Positions 1 to 7,918 of a stretch of 36,521 nucleotides of DNA are shown here, one piece after another. Position 1 is the first letter of the stretch; each line of letters starts with the position of its first letter. Position numbers and translations under genes: made by a program. The stretch is from Clostridia bacterium (lineage in GTDB: Bacteria > Bacillota > Clostridia > Oscillospirales > CAG-272), in assembly GCA_017464565.1 (NCBI GenBank), contig JAFTZH010000053.1:1-36521 (forward strand), in the 5' to 3' direction. Below the pieces are notes generated by a model. It made no database searches. It saw only the letters and a program-made list of their open reading frames with translations, and had not been told where the DNA came from.

Positions 1-22
1 GGAGCTTTTTGCAAAAAGCTCC
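1..22. repeat. Perfect palindrome, probable terminator hairpin
   Basis: The first 22 bases form a perfect inverted repeat with 10-11 bp arms built around AGCTTTTT and AAAAAGCT. It lies just downstream of the minus-strand HAD phosphatase gene and could be its terminator. The T-tract that would confirm this lies outside the window. A related hairpin with the same AGCTTTT/AAAAGCT core occurs at 15181-15210. Confidence 0.5.
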
Positions 23-38
23 TCCCCCACAAAACATA

Positions 39-866
39 TTATAACTCTTCATCAATAAAATCAATCAAATCGGCTATAACGCCGGAATTATTGTCGCACA
101 GGCAGAGGCTGCAGATATTTTTTACGCAACCAATAGCGTTTGCGGGGCAAACGGCGACGTCGGCTATTCGGAGCATAGGAATATCGTTCTCATAGTCCCC
201 AACGGCGTAAAGCTTTATCTTTTTTCCGTCCGCCTCAAGACCGCGCTTGACGGAGATGAGCATATCCGCCTTTGAGCGACCGCGCGGAAGTATTTCAAGC
301 AAGGTCGAGCAAGACTTATTCATATCGTATCTGTTTGGAAAGACCTCGTCAATCTCGGTTCTTACCGCGTCAACCGTTTCCTCCCTGCCCGTTATCGTAA
401 GCTTATAAAATTTGTGATTTACCCACTCCTCATAAGGATATATGAAATATTTTACGGGATTGTGCTTCATCTCCTCAACCATAAACGGATGCTCGGGCTG
501 AAAAATCACTATTCCCTCTCTGCCCGCGGCTCTGAAGCAAGCATCGGGGTATCTTGGCAGGATATGCCTGACTATCCCCACTATCTCCTCGGACGGCATA
601 AATATCTCGTATTCGGGCTTCTTTTCCGCAAGATTGTACAAGCACATACCGTTACAGGTTATAGCGGGAAAATTGAGGTATTTCCACGCATTCGGAAGTA
701 TCGCGTCCAAGTTCCAGCTTGCCCTTCCCGTAGCGAAGGTAAAGATTCCGCCGTTATCGGTAAAATATCTCACCTTTTCAATATTTTTCTCCACCTCGAC
801 GGTTCCATTTGCGAGAAAGGTTCCGTCAAGGTCGGTGGCTATCATAATATTTTCAAATTTCTTCAT
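39..866 (-). CDS. HAD-superfamily (Cof/IIB type) phosphatase
   Basis: This 275-residue protein has the HAD nucleophile motif TDLDGTF near its N-terminus (D12 and D14). A late motif, GDYENDIPML, supplies the Mg-binding acids, followed by a run typical of Cof-type (IIB cap) phosphatases. Members dephosphorylate sugar phosphates, flavin nucleotides or other small phosphoesters; the substrate cannot be told from sequence. I chose the ATG at 866 because an AGAGGAG ribosome binding site sits just upstream. An in-frame TTG at 881 would overlap the upstream stop and has no better site. It follows the pseudouridine synthase gene by 11 bases, so it is probably the last gene of the same transcript. Confidence 0.85.
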   Translation of the reverse strand: MKKFENIMIATDLDGTFLANGTVEVEKNIEKVRYFTDNGGIFTFATGRASWNLDAILPNAWKYLNFPAITCNGMCLYNLAEKKPEYEIFMPSEEIVGIVRHILPRYPDACFRAAGREGIVIFQPEHPFMVEEMKHNPVKYFIYPYEEWVNHKFYKLTITGREETVDAVRTEIDEVFPNRYDMNKSCSTLLEILPRGRSKADMLISVKRGLEADGKKIKLYAVGDYENDIPMLRIADVAVCPANAIGCVKNICSLCLCDNNSGVIADLIDFIDEEL

Positions 867-877
867 ACGCTCCTCTT

Positions 878-1864
878 TCAAGAACGGTACTCTTTTCTGA
901 GCTGATTCAGCGTCTCCTCAAAATCCTTCGGAAAATCGACGCAAAAGGTCATTCGTTCCTTCGTTACGGGGTGCGTGAGCGAAAGCTCCGCGGCAAACAG
1001 GCACTGCCCGTTTATTATCCTTCTGTTTTTAGCCTCGAACTCGGTACCGCCTCCGCCGTATACCGCGTCCCCAAGCAGAGAATGTCCTATGCTCGCCATA
1101 TGCACTCTTATCTGGTGCGTCCGCCCCGTCTCAAGCTCACATCTAATCAAAGTAAAACGCCCGAAGCGCTCTACCACGCTCCAGTGAGTTACCGCCTCTC
1201 TCGCAGTCCTGTCTCCCCGAAGCACCGCCATTTTTTTGCGGTCGCGCGGATGCCGTCCTATTGGAGCGTCCACAGTTCCGCCGTCCTCTTTGAAGTTTCC
1301 GAGAACTATTGCGTAATATATACGGCTTACCTTATGCTCTTTAAGCTCCGACGCGAGAAATATATGCGCCTCGTCGTTTTTCGCCGCTACCAGAAGCCCC
1401 GCAGTGTCCTTATCTATCCTGTGTACTATCCCCGGGCGAATGACACCGCCTATACCCGAAAGGCTATCTCCGCAGTGATAGAGCAAGGCGTTCACAAGCG
1501 TTCCGCAAGTGTTGCCCGCGGCGGGATGCACCACCATACCCACGGGTTTATTTACTACTATGATATCGCCGTCCTCATAGATTACGTCAAGAGGAATATT
1601 CTCGGGCTTTGCCTCGCAATCCTCGGGCTCGGGAATCACCACCCTGACCTCGTCATTATTCCGAAGCTTATAATTTTTCGCTATAGGCGCTCCGCCGACC
1701 GAAACGTATTCGCTCTCGATAAGCCGTGCCGCCGCCGAGCGCGTTATATCACATTCCCTTGACACGAAGCTGTCTATTCTCGTACCGGCGTCAGCGCTCG
1801 ATACGGAAAGCTCAAAGACGTCCGAGTTCTCCTCGTTTAAATCCGAAGTCTCAAATTTATTCAT
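878..1864 (-). CDS. RluD/RluA-family 23S rRNA pseudouridine synthase
   Basis: The protein is 328 residues. An S4 RNA-binding domain spans about residues 28-80, and the catalytic domain carries the signature HRIDKDTAGLL with the catalytic aspartate at D151. RluA/RluD enzymes convert uridines to pseudouridine in 23S rRNA. This is the ylyB-type gene that sits beside lspA in Firmicutes. The ATG at 1864 overlaps the last codons of lspA, which suggests translational coupling; an open frame extending to 1906 is less likely to be used. The exact uridine targets cannot be assigned by sequence alone, so I leave the symbol blank. Confidence 0.92.
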   Translation of the reverse strand: MNKFETSDLNEENSDVFELSVSSADAGTRIDSFVSRECDITRSAAARLIESEYVSVGGAPIAKNYKLRNNDEVRVVIPEPEDCEAKPENIPLDVIYEDGDIIVVNKPVGMVVHPAAGNTCGTLVNALLYHCGDSLSGIGGVIRPGIVHRIDKDTAGLLVAAKNDEAHIFLASELKEHKVSRIYYAIVLGNFKEDGGTVDAPIGRHPRDRKKMAVLRGDRTAREAVTHWSVVERFGRFTLIRCELETGRTHQIRVHMASIGHSLLGDAVYGGGGTEFEAKNRRIINGQCLFAAELSLTHPVTKERMTFCVDFPKDFEETLNQLRKEYRS

Positions 1865-2435
1865 CTTTGCCGTCTCCGTCCGACACGCCGTCCGCAGTTT
1901 CCGCACGGGGAGCCTCAGCTGCCGCCTTGTCGGCTTTTTCTTTTTTATATTCCTTCACGAGATCAAGGATGAGATAAACTATCATCATTCCCGCGCCGAC
2001 ACACACGAAGGAATCGGCAATATTGAACACCCACATCCATATATCCGGAAAAGCGTAAAAATCTATAAAATCAACTACGTAATGATATACCTCGCCCTCC
2101 GCGTCAACTCCGTATCGGAAAATTCTGTCTATCATATTTCCGATACCGCCGCCGACGATAAAGGAAAGCGCGGTACACGCGAATTTGCTGTTCGGACGGA
2201 ATTTCCAAAGATACACAAAAACAGCGGCTATGCCCACAACCGACAATATCATAAATATCCACCTGTGGTCTCCGAGCATACCGAACGCCGCCCCGTCGTT
2301 CTCAACGTAAGTAAAGCGAAAAACGCCCTCTATAAGCACGAGGGGCTCTTCTCTGTTTAAAAATTCGACCACGAGTATCTTCGATACCTGGTCGAGCAGC
2401 ACGGCCGCCGCTATAACTATAATCCAAATTAACAC
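1857..2435 (-). CDS. lspA: Lipoprotein signal peptidase (signal peptidase II)
   Basis: This 192-residue membrane aspartyl protease cleaves signal peptides from diacylglyceryl-modified prolipoproteins after Lgt has acted. Four hydrophobic segments are visible. The family motifs are present: VENDGAAFG, GGGIGNMIDR, VVDFIDFY and FNIADS. The likely catalytic aspartates are D122 and D141. The start is a GTG at 2435 preceded by GGAGG at good spacing; an open frame to 2489 lacks such a site. A charged tail of about 35 residues follows the last membrane segment. Its partner enzyme gene, lgt, is at 19207-20325. Confidence 0.95.
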   Translation of the reverse strand: MLIWIIVIAAAVLLDQVSKILVVEFLNREEPLVLIEGVFRFTYVENDGAAFGMLGDHRWIFMILSVVGIAAVFVYLWKFRPNSKFACTALSFIVGGGIGNMIDRIFRYGVDAEGEVYHYVVDFIDFYAFPDIWMWVFNIADSFVCVGAGMMIVYLILDLVKEYKKEKADKAAAEAPRAETADGVSDGDGKDE

Positions 2436-2466
2436 TTTTTCCTCCGTATCAGAGACTATAGAGCAA

Positions 2467-3258
2467 TTACACGTATTTATCGGCGTCAAGACGCACTCTG
2501 CCCTTTCGAGTAAGCTCTGACACCGCGTTTATTCTGAACTTTCCGTATCCCCTGATCGAAACTACAGCAGGGGCACTTACGTTTCTGTCGGGAGAGGTCT
2601 CGCTTTCAAAATCTACCTCAACGCACCCCGATATAACGGTCTCCCTCGCCCTCTCGCGTGAAAGCGAGCAAAGAGCGGCGACGACGCAATCTATACGTGG
2701 TGAAGCGACGGTATCGCTTATATGAACGAAGCTTCTCTCCGCCTTAAAATCGGCACCGACCTCAAAGCTTTCGGTCTTTACGGTATCGCTCGCTATCTTT
2801 TTTAATTCGGTTAAAATAAAATCCTCGATAAGAGAGTCGCAAAAAAGAACGGCTTCCTCCCTCTCCGTATTAAGAAGCACGATATCTCCCAGCACGCCGC
2901 GCTCTATTCCGAGCGAGAGAAGCGAGCCGAGATAATCCCTGTGCGTCAGCTTTCGGTATCCGCTCCCGACTATCCTCACCGATGCTATGGGAGACTCGTC
3001 AAAATACGGAAGAATATCCGAATAGCTCTCGGGATTGCCGATATAATCAGGCAGAATATACGCCCTTTTTCTCTCGGCTCCGTCGTATCCGCCGTACGTA
3101 AAGCACGTATCGGCAAGTCCGCGCTGTGAAAGATACGCAAGCAAAAAATGCTCCTCCCTCGGAGACAGAAACCGCGTTACCCCTATCTCTCCGCGCTCTG
3201 CGCGGGAAAGCAAATCGTCGACGCGGGCAAATAAAGCGGAAAATTCTTCTTTTATCAT
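2467..3258 (-). CDS. ylmH: YlmH-type S4-domain RNA-binding protein
   Basis: The protein is 263 residues. It has the YlmH N-terminal region, including FLSPREEHFLLAYL, and a C-terminal S4 RNA-binding domain from about residue 185, containing ALCSLSRERARETVISG. YlmH binds ribosomal RNA or stalled large subunits and is a standard member of the sepF neighbourhood in Firmicutes. The ATG at 3258 lies two bases after the yggT stop codon, so the two are probably translationally coupled. The open frame continues upstream to 3342, but that part overlaps yggT and does not resemble the family. Confidence 0.9.
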   Translation of the reverse strand: MIKEEFSALFARVDDLLSRAERGEIGVTRFLSPREEHFLLAYLSQRGLADTCFTYGGYDGAERKRAYILPDYIGNPESYSDILPYFDESPIASVRIVGSGYRKLTHRDYLGSLLSLGIERGVLGDIVLLNTEREEAVLFCDSLIEDFILTELKKIASDTVKTESFEVGADFKAERSFVHISDTVASPRIDCVVAALCSLSRERARETVISGCVEVDFESETSPDRNVSAPAVVSIRGYGKFRINAVSELTRKGRVRLDADKYV

Positions 3259-3260
3259 AT

Positions 3261-3527
3261 TCAAGGCAAAATAATGATTATTATCGAAATGATAAGATAG
3301 GTTATCATAAAGGAAAAATCTATCGGGCTGTTCTGAAACCAATTCAATTTTTCAAACAACAGTCTCACGGGAACTATAAACGGCTCGGTAACCGCGTACA
3401 AGAAATTGACTATTTTGTTTTCGTCCATCACGAACCAGGAAAGCACCGCGCGCACGAGCATAGCAAGCTGAACCGCCGAAAGAAGAACCACGATGACGTT
3501 TTTTATTATTTCGAAAAAAATCTCCAA
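3261..3527 (-). CDS. yggT: YggT/YlmG-family small membrane protein
   Basis: This 88-residue integral membrane protein has two hydrophobic segments (about residues 5-30 and 62-86) and a central FLYAVTEPFIVPVRLLFE-type stretch typical of YggT/YlmG. The family is linked to division-site or envelope organisation, but its biochemical role is unknown. The start is a TTG at 3527, chosen because GGGGGA sits six bases upstream and no ATG or GTG is available in frame. It lies between sepF and ylmH as in other Firmicutes. A hairpin in the gap to sepF may reduce read-through. Confidence 0.88.
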   Translation of the reverse strand: MEIFFEIIKNVIVVLLSAVQLAMLVRAVLSWFVMDENKIVNFLYAVTEPFIVPVRLLFEKLNWFQNSPIDFSFMITYLIISIIIIILP

Positions 3528-3572
3528 AACGAATCCCCCTTCTCTTCCGAGAAAAATAAATACTAAAACAAG

Positions 3573-3597
3573 TGCACCGCAGAAAAACTGTGGTGCA
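3573..3597 (-). terminator. Hairpin between sepF and yggT, weak terminator
   Basis: A 10 bp stem, TGCACCGCAG with CTGTGGTGCA (one G-T pair), has a five-base loop. On the minus strand it is followed by CTTGTTTTAG, a broken T-tract. It could attenuate transcription from sepF into yggT or act as a processing site. Confidence 0.4.
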
Positions 3598-3614
3598 GCT
3601 TGTAATTATCCAAA

Positions 3615-4055
3615 TCAGTTGTCAGAGCCTACCATCTCTTCAATGCTGCTGACGTCAACGTTTTTCGGGGCAACGACGATAGTAGTCTTTCCTACCTTCT
3701 TCATCATACCGCCGAGAACGTGAACGGCTCCCGAAAGATAATCGAGAAGTCTTACCGCACTCTCGCGGGTAAGTCCCTCTATATTGAGCAGCACGGTGTT
3801 TCCGTTCATAAGGTAATCGGCAATCTCGGACGCGTTGCTGTATCCCTTGGGATTTACTATTTTAAGAGCTACCGCGCCTGAAGCTCCGAAAGGAGCGGCT
3901 TCGGGAGCGGAAGGCGCACCAAATCCTCCGGAGGAAAATCCATCGTCTTCAACGACGTCGTTATCCTCCTCGTCAAATCCGGGATAGTATCCCTCATCAG
4001 CGTTGAAATCGTTGAATCCGCCATCATTGTCTTTGCGAGTGAACTTAATTTTCAT
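3615..4055 (-). CDS. sepF: Cell division protein SepF
   Basis: The protein is 146 residues. It has an acidic, glycine-rich linker (about residues 8-60) and a C-terminal SepF domain that includes IVNPKGYSNASEIADYL, the helix NGNTVLLNIEGL, and GAVHVLGGMMKKVG. SepF polymerises, binds the FtsZ C-terminal tail and anchors the Z-ring to the membrane. The usual N-terminal membrane amphipathic helix is not obvious; the N-terminus is short and basic (MKIKFTRKD). CGGAGG precedes the ATG. The gene lies between yggS and yggT, the standard order. Confidence 0.93.
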   Translation of the reverse strand: MKIKFTRKDNDGGFNDFNADEGYYPGFDEEDNDVVEDDGFSSGGFGAPSAPEAAPFGASGAVALKIVNPKGYSNASEIADYLMNGNTVLLNIEGLTRESAVRLLDYLSGAVHVLGGMMKKVGKTTIVVAPKNVDVSSIEEMVGSDN

Positions 4056-4081
4056 AATATCCTCCGAAATTTTATGTATTT

Positions 4082-4777
4082 TTATTTTTCAAACATTTTT
4101 CTGCCGACTCTTACTATATCGGCGCCCTGCGCGATGGCCTCCTCGAAGCTCTCGCTCATACCCATAGAAATTATAGGTCTACTTATATTATGCAGTTTTT
4201 TTGTCCAAATGTCAAGAACAAGTTGATAAGTTTTAGAAAAATATTTACAATATTCTTCTTTTTTCTCGCATTTCGGCGCCATAGTCATAAATCCGCGCAG
4301 ATTCAGCGCTTCGAATTTCATAACCTCAAGACAGAACGCCTCCGCCTCATCGGGCATTATACCGCTCTTGTTCTCCTCCTCCCCGCTGTTTATCTCAACG
4401 AGAACGTCCATAGACTTACCGTGCTTTCTCGCTTGCTTGTCTATCTCGGCGGCAAGCTTTAAGCTGTCGAGCGAATGTATCATACACACCTTATCTATGA
4501 TATACTTGACCTTGTTCGTCTGAAGCGTCCCTATAAAGTGAATATTAAGGTCGTCCGAGCGTATATTCTCGTAGCGCTCGAGGAGCTGCTGTACCCTGTT
4601 CTCCCCGACGTTATTTATTCCTAAACTTTCGTGAATATATTTTATTTCCGCGACGTCCGCGCTCTTTATCGCCGCAAGGAGAGTAAGATCCCCCGCGTCT
4701 CTTCCCGCGCTCTCTGCCGCTTTTTTCATTTTTTCGCGTATCTCCGCTACGTTCCTGTCAAGATATGAATAATCCAT
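4082..4777 (-). CDS. yggS: YggS-family PLP-binding homeostasis protein
   Basis: This 231-residue protein has the fold of the alanine racemase N-terminal barrel. The PLP lysine is K38 in LLAAIKSADV. Further family motifs are GENRVQQL, HFIGTLQTNKVK and the C-terminal MGMSESFEEAIAQG. YggS/YlmE proteins bind pyridoxal phosphate and buffer its pool without a known catalytic activity. I chose the ATG at 4777, one base after the upstream stop codon. The longer frame starts at a TTG inside the preceding gene. Confidence 0.93.
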   Translation of the reverse strand: MDYSYLDRNVAEIREKMKKAAESAGRDAGDLTLLAAIKSADVAEIKYIHESLGINNVGENRVQQLLERYENIRSDDLNIHFIGTLQTNKVKYIIDKVCMIHSLDSLKLAAEIDKQARKHGKSMDVLVEINSGEEENKSGIMPDEAEAFCLEVMKFEALNLRGFMTMAPKCEKKEEYCKYFSKTYQLVLDIWTKKLHNISRPIISMGMSESFEEAIAQGADIVRVGRKMFEK

Positions 4778-4778
4778 A

Positions 4779-6020
4779 CTATTCAAGTATCCTTCCGTCA
4801 AAAAGATTCTGACCGCTGAGTATCAGCGTATCGTTGCTTTGAAGATAAATATCCTCGTCGTCCGCGGCAACGCCGTCGCGCACGGTATAATAATCGCTTC
4901 CCTCGTATATAACGTCTATTCTTCGTTCAAAGACGACGCTTCCCTTAAGTATATAAACGTAAAGCACTCCGTTGGATTTATGCACCGCCGACTTCGGAAC
5001 GCTTATTCCGGTTACGCTCTCCACCACGAGTTCTATGCTCTGCGCTCTTGCGAAATCAAAGCCGGTGGGCATTCTGTCGCAGGAAAACAGGAGGAGTGTG
5101 GACGAAGAATCATCATCGGGCGTTATCCGTTCGAGCAGCAGAGGCATAGCCACGTCTCCGCTTCCCGTAAAGACGGTTTTATACTCCTCGCCTTCCTCAA
5201 AATACCCGGCTTCGTTCTTCGATATCATAGTGGCAAACCGCCACTCGCTGTCGTAAACCATTTTCCCGACGGCATTCGAGGGTATCTCTATATCCGAGAC
5301 GTCGGTTGAGGCGTATTTATAATAAGTATCGGGAGTCAGAGCGTCAGCCGCCGCGAGAGTAAATATTCCCTCGTACCCGTCTATATCCGAATAAAAATAT
5401 CCGCTTCTGTCCGCACTCAGCGCCTGACTGCTTCCGCCCGCCGCCATAAGTCTCGTTCTCTCCTCGCGGAGCGACTGCAAAGTGGAGGGAAGCACCGAAG
5501 CACCGTCGGTAATATAATCCACCTTTCCGAGCGCCTCAGTCATATCGTCTATATCATCCGATATACCGCGTATATCTCCGTCGGCAAGCTTTTTCATTAT
5601 TTCGGAATATGAATTTCCGACCGACGCGTTTATTTCGGGAAGGTCGGAAAGCGTCAGATATTTATCGGTACTGTTCTCCAGCCTCTCTATCATAACGTCT
5701 ATTCTGTCTATGCTGTCGCTGACGTTGGCGTTGCTGCCCTGCTCGTATACCACGGCTATTCCGTCGCCCACGGCGAGCTTAAGTCCGTCGTAAGCGATAT
5801 AGTCAACGGCTCCTCCGTAATTTGAATACACGAGCGTCTCATCTCTGAATATATATCCGTCAAGCTCAAGCTTAGTCTCCTCGGTAGAGCTTCCCACGAC
5901 GATAGTGGAGAGTTCCGCGGAAAAGAGGCTTACCATATGAAAAACGGTATACGCGACGACCGCGACGCATATTACGCCCATCGCTATCCGCTGAAAAAGA
6001 TTACTCGATTTTATCTTCAT
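4779..6020 (-). CDS. HlyD-like membrane-anchored protein of unknown role
   Basis: The protein is 413 residues. A single N-terminal membrane segment (about residues 12-34) is followed by an extracytoplasmic region. The start of that region, ELDGYIFRDETLVYS...GGAVDYIAYDG...VGDGIAVVYE, resembles the lipoyl/barrel part of HlyD-type membrane fusion proteins. A helical stretch rich in acidic residues comes next (about 105-190), and then a C-terminal beta-rich part. No ABC or RND exporter gene adjoins it. It sits where Bacillus has ylmD, directly before yggS with one base between them, which suggests a link to division or envelope work. The HlyD relation is a pattern judgement and the function is unknown. 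Confidence 0.7.
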   Translation of the reverse strand: MKIKSSNLFQRIAMGVICVAVVAYTVFHMVSLFSAELSTIVVGSSTEETKLELDGYIFRDETLVYSNYGGAVDYIAYDGLKLAVGDGIAVVYEQGSNANVSDSIDRIDVMIERLENSTDKYLTLSDLPEINASVGNSYSEIMKKLADGDIRGISDDIDDMTEALGKVDYITDGASVLPSTLQSLREERTRLMAAGGSSQALSADRSGYFYSDIDGYEGIFTLAAADALTPDTYYKYASTDVSDIEIPSNAVGKMVYDSEWRFATMISKNEAGYFEEGEEYKTVFTGSGDVAMPLLLERITPDDDSSSTLLLFSCDRMPTGFDFARAQSIELVVESVTGISVPKSAVHKSNGVLYVYILKGSVVFERRIDVIYEGSDYYTVRDGVAADDEDIYLQSNDTLILSGQNLFDGRILE

Positions 6021-6060
6021 AACGCCCTCCCCCGCATTTTATTATTTTATCACAAACAGG

Positions 6061-7014
6061 TCAGCCGAAAAAGCATTTCGACGCAGAATTTACAATCTCT
6101 TTAAAACTTTTAATACCCGTCTCGCAGTCTGCGTCTATCCAATTCACGTAATTTTTCGCGCCGAACCACGTATTCTGACGCTTCGCGTATTTTCTCGTCG
6201 CAGTTTTGAGAAGCTCGGTACATTCAGAAAAAGAAGTATCGCCTCGGAAATATCCCAAAAACTCCTTATATCCTATCGCCTGCGCGGCGGTGGTGTTCTT
6301 CTCAAATACCCCCTCCTCAAGCAGCGCGCGGGTCTCCTCCTCCAAGCCGTTCTCTATCATCTCGTCAACTCTCGCGTCGATACGGCGGCGAAGAATATCA
6401 CGGTCGTTATAACGCAGAGCGGCAACTCTCGCGTCGTACCTTGAGGGCGCTTCGAGCGAACGCCTGTCAAGCTCGGATTTTTTCTCACCGCTCGTCCGAT
6501 ATATTTCGATAGCGCGAACCACTCTTTTGACGTTGTTCGGGTGTATCGTCGCCGCGCTCTCGGGGTCTATTCTCTCAAGCTCGGCAAAAAGCGCGTCCTT
6601 ACCGTGTTTTTCGGCAAATTCAAAAAGCTCGCGGCGCACCGCCTCGTCGGGACTGCTCTCCTCGGAGAAATTCTGACCGCGCAGAAGAGCGTCGAGATAA
6701 AGTCCGGTTCCCCCGCATATTATCGGAAGCTTTCCCCTGCCCGATACGTCCTCTATGACTTTTGCCGCTTCTTTTATATACTCGGCGCAGGAATAATTAT
6801 AGTTCGGCTCTACTATATCTATCATATGGTGGACCGCCGCGCGTCTTTCCTCTGCCGTCGGCTTTGCCGTGCCGATATCCATTCGCTTGTATACCTGCAT
6901 AGAATCACAGGAGATTATCTCTCCGCCGTAAAGCGAGGCAAGCTCAAGCGCCAGTCTGCTTTTTCCGCTCGCGGTGGCTCCCGCCACCGCGATTATTTTT
7001 ATTTTTTCACTCAT
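6061..7014 (-). CDS. miaA: tRNA dimethylallyltransferase
   Basis: This 317-residue enzyme transfers a dimethylallyl group to A37 of tRNAs that read codons starting with U. The P-loop GATASGKS (about residues 12-19) is followed by SCDSMQVYKRMDIGTAKPT, the GGTGLY motif and the C-terminal AIGYKEFLGY and TRKYAKRQNTWF motifs, all standard for MiaA. The start has only a modest ribosome binding site (a GATAGAGA stretch). It lies between the AraC-type regulator and the HlyD-like gene on the same strand. Confidence 0.95.
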   Translation of the reverse strand: MSEKIKIIAVAGATASGKSRLALELASLYGGEIISCDSMQVYKRMDIGTAKPTAEERRAAVHHMIDIVEPNYNYSCAEYIKEAAKVIEDVSGRGKLPIICGGTGLYLDALLRGQNFSEESSPDEAVRRELFEFAEKHGKDALFAELERIDPESAATIHPNNVKRVVRAIEIYRTSGEKKSELDRRSLEAPSRYDARVAALRYNDRDILRRRIDARVDEMIENGLEEETRALLEEGVFEKNTTAAQAIGYKEFLGYFRGDTSFSECTELLKTATRKYAKRQNTWFGAKNYVNWIDADCETGIKSFKEIVNSASKCFFG

Positions 7015-7064
7015 CGGATATCTCTATCCGACCTAATCGAGCCGGACTTTCCTTTCCGTAAATA

Positions 7065-7892
7065 TTATATTGGCATAGAAGTAAATCCAAAGCCCGCCTT
7101 CTGCGTCCTGTATTGACTCGGCGTAACCTTCATATGCTTGACGAAGGCTCTGTTGAAGGTACGCAGAGTATTAAAGCCCACCTTTTCGCTTATCTCGGTA
7201 ATCGACATATCGCTCCCCAGCAGATATCTGCAAGCGTTTGAAACGCGGAGCGAATTGATATAATCGTTAAAGCCTATGTGAAGCTTATTGCTGAGAGTAT
7301 GCGATATATAAAACTTGCTTATATGAAGCTCCTTTTCGAGAATCGACAGAGAGAGCGGCTGGTCGTAGTTTTTGATACAGTAATTCAGTATCGTTCCGAG
7401 CAGCTTGGTATCGCTCGACTGCACGTTATAAAGCTCCATCATACCGAAAAGCTTTGAAAGAAGCACGAGAAGATATCCCCGTATTATCATCTGGGAATAC
7501 GCCCCCCCCTCGCTCGCCGCGTTTGATATATTATACATAAGCGAGAATATTTCCTTATCCCGAAGCGCTCCCTTCAAAAGATTTGATTTGGGAAGATTTT
7601 TGGCAAAAAGCCGTGAGAACTCGGGAACGATGTCGGGGTTAAAAATAAAGAGGATATACTCTTCCTTTGAGAGCGTGTGAAAATTATGTACCTGATTCGG
7701 AAAGCAAATAAAGGTATCATCAGGCTCCGCAAGATATTCCTTTGAGTCGATAACGAGCTTGGTGTTTCCGCGGAAAAGGCACCCCATCTCTACGTGATAG
7801 TGCAGATGAGTTGAGGTCTCAAGCGGTGCGGAAGAGGTGCGCGTATCACGGCAGTGAAAATCACTGCTTCTGTTTTCGTACGTCAGTTCCAT
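7065..7892 (-). CDS. AraC-family transcriptional regulator with cupin sensor
   Basis: The protein is 275 residues. The N-terminal half is a cupin-type ligand-binding domain (THLHYHVEMGCLFRG, then DDTFICFPNQVHNF). The last 100 residues form two helix-turn-helix motifs: LSILEKELHISKFYISHTLS, and ISEKVGFNTLRTFNRAFVKHMKVTPSQYR. Such proteins sense a small ligand, often a sugar. GGAGG precedes the ATG. It is 26 bases downstream of alr and 50 upstream of miaA, with no sugar-utilisation gene nearby, so the target is not evident from context. Confidence 0.9.
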   Translation of the reverse strand: MELTYENRSSDFHCRDTRTSSAPLETSTHLHYHVEMGCLFRGNTKLVIDSKEYLAEPDDTFICFPNQVHNFHTLSKEEYILFIFNPDIVPEFSRLFAKNLPKSNLLKGALRDKEIFSLMYNISNAASEGGAYSQMIIRGYLLVLLSKLFGMMELYNVQSSDTKLLGTILNYCIKNYDQPLSLSILEKELHISKFYISHTLSNKLHIGFNDYINSLRVSNACRYLLGSDMSITEISEKVGFNTLRTFNRAFVKHMKVTPSQYRTQKAGFGFTSMPI

Positions 7893-7918
7893 TTTTTATC
7901 CTCCTTGCGCAGACGCTA

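Noticed and set aside
971..1762. A plus-strand open frame of about 260 codons across the pseudouridine synthase gene
   Set aside because: It lies antisense to a clear RluD-type gene, has no ribosome binding site and shows no domain pattern.
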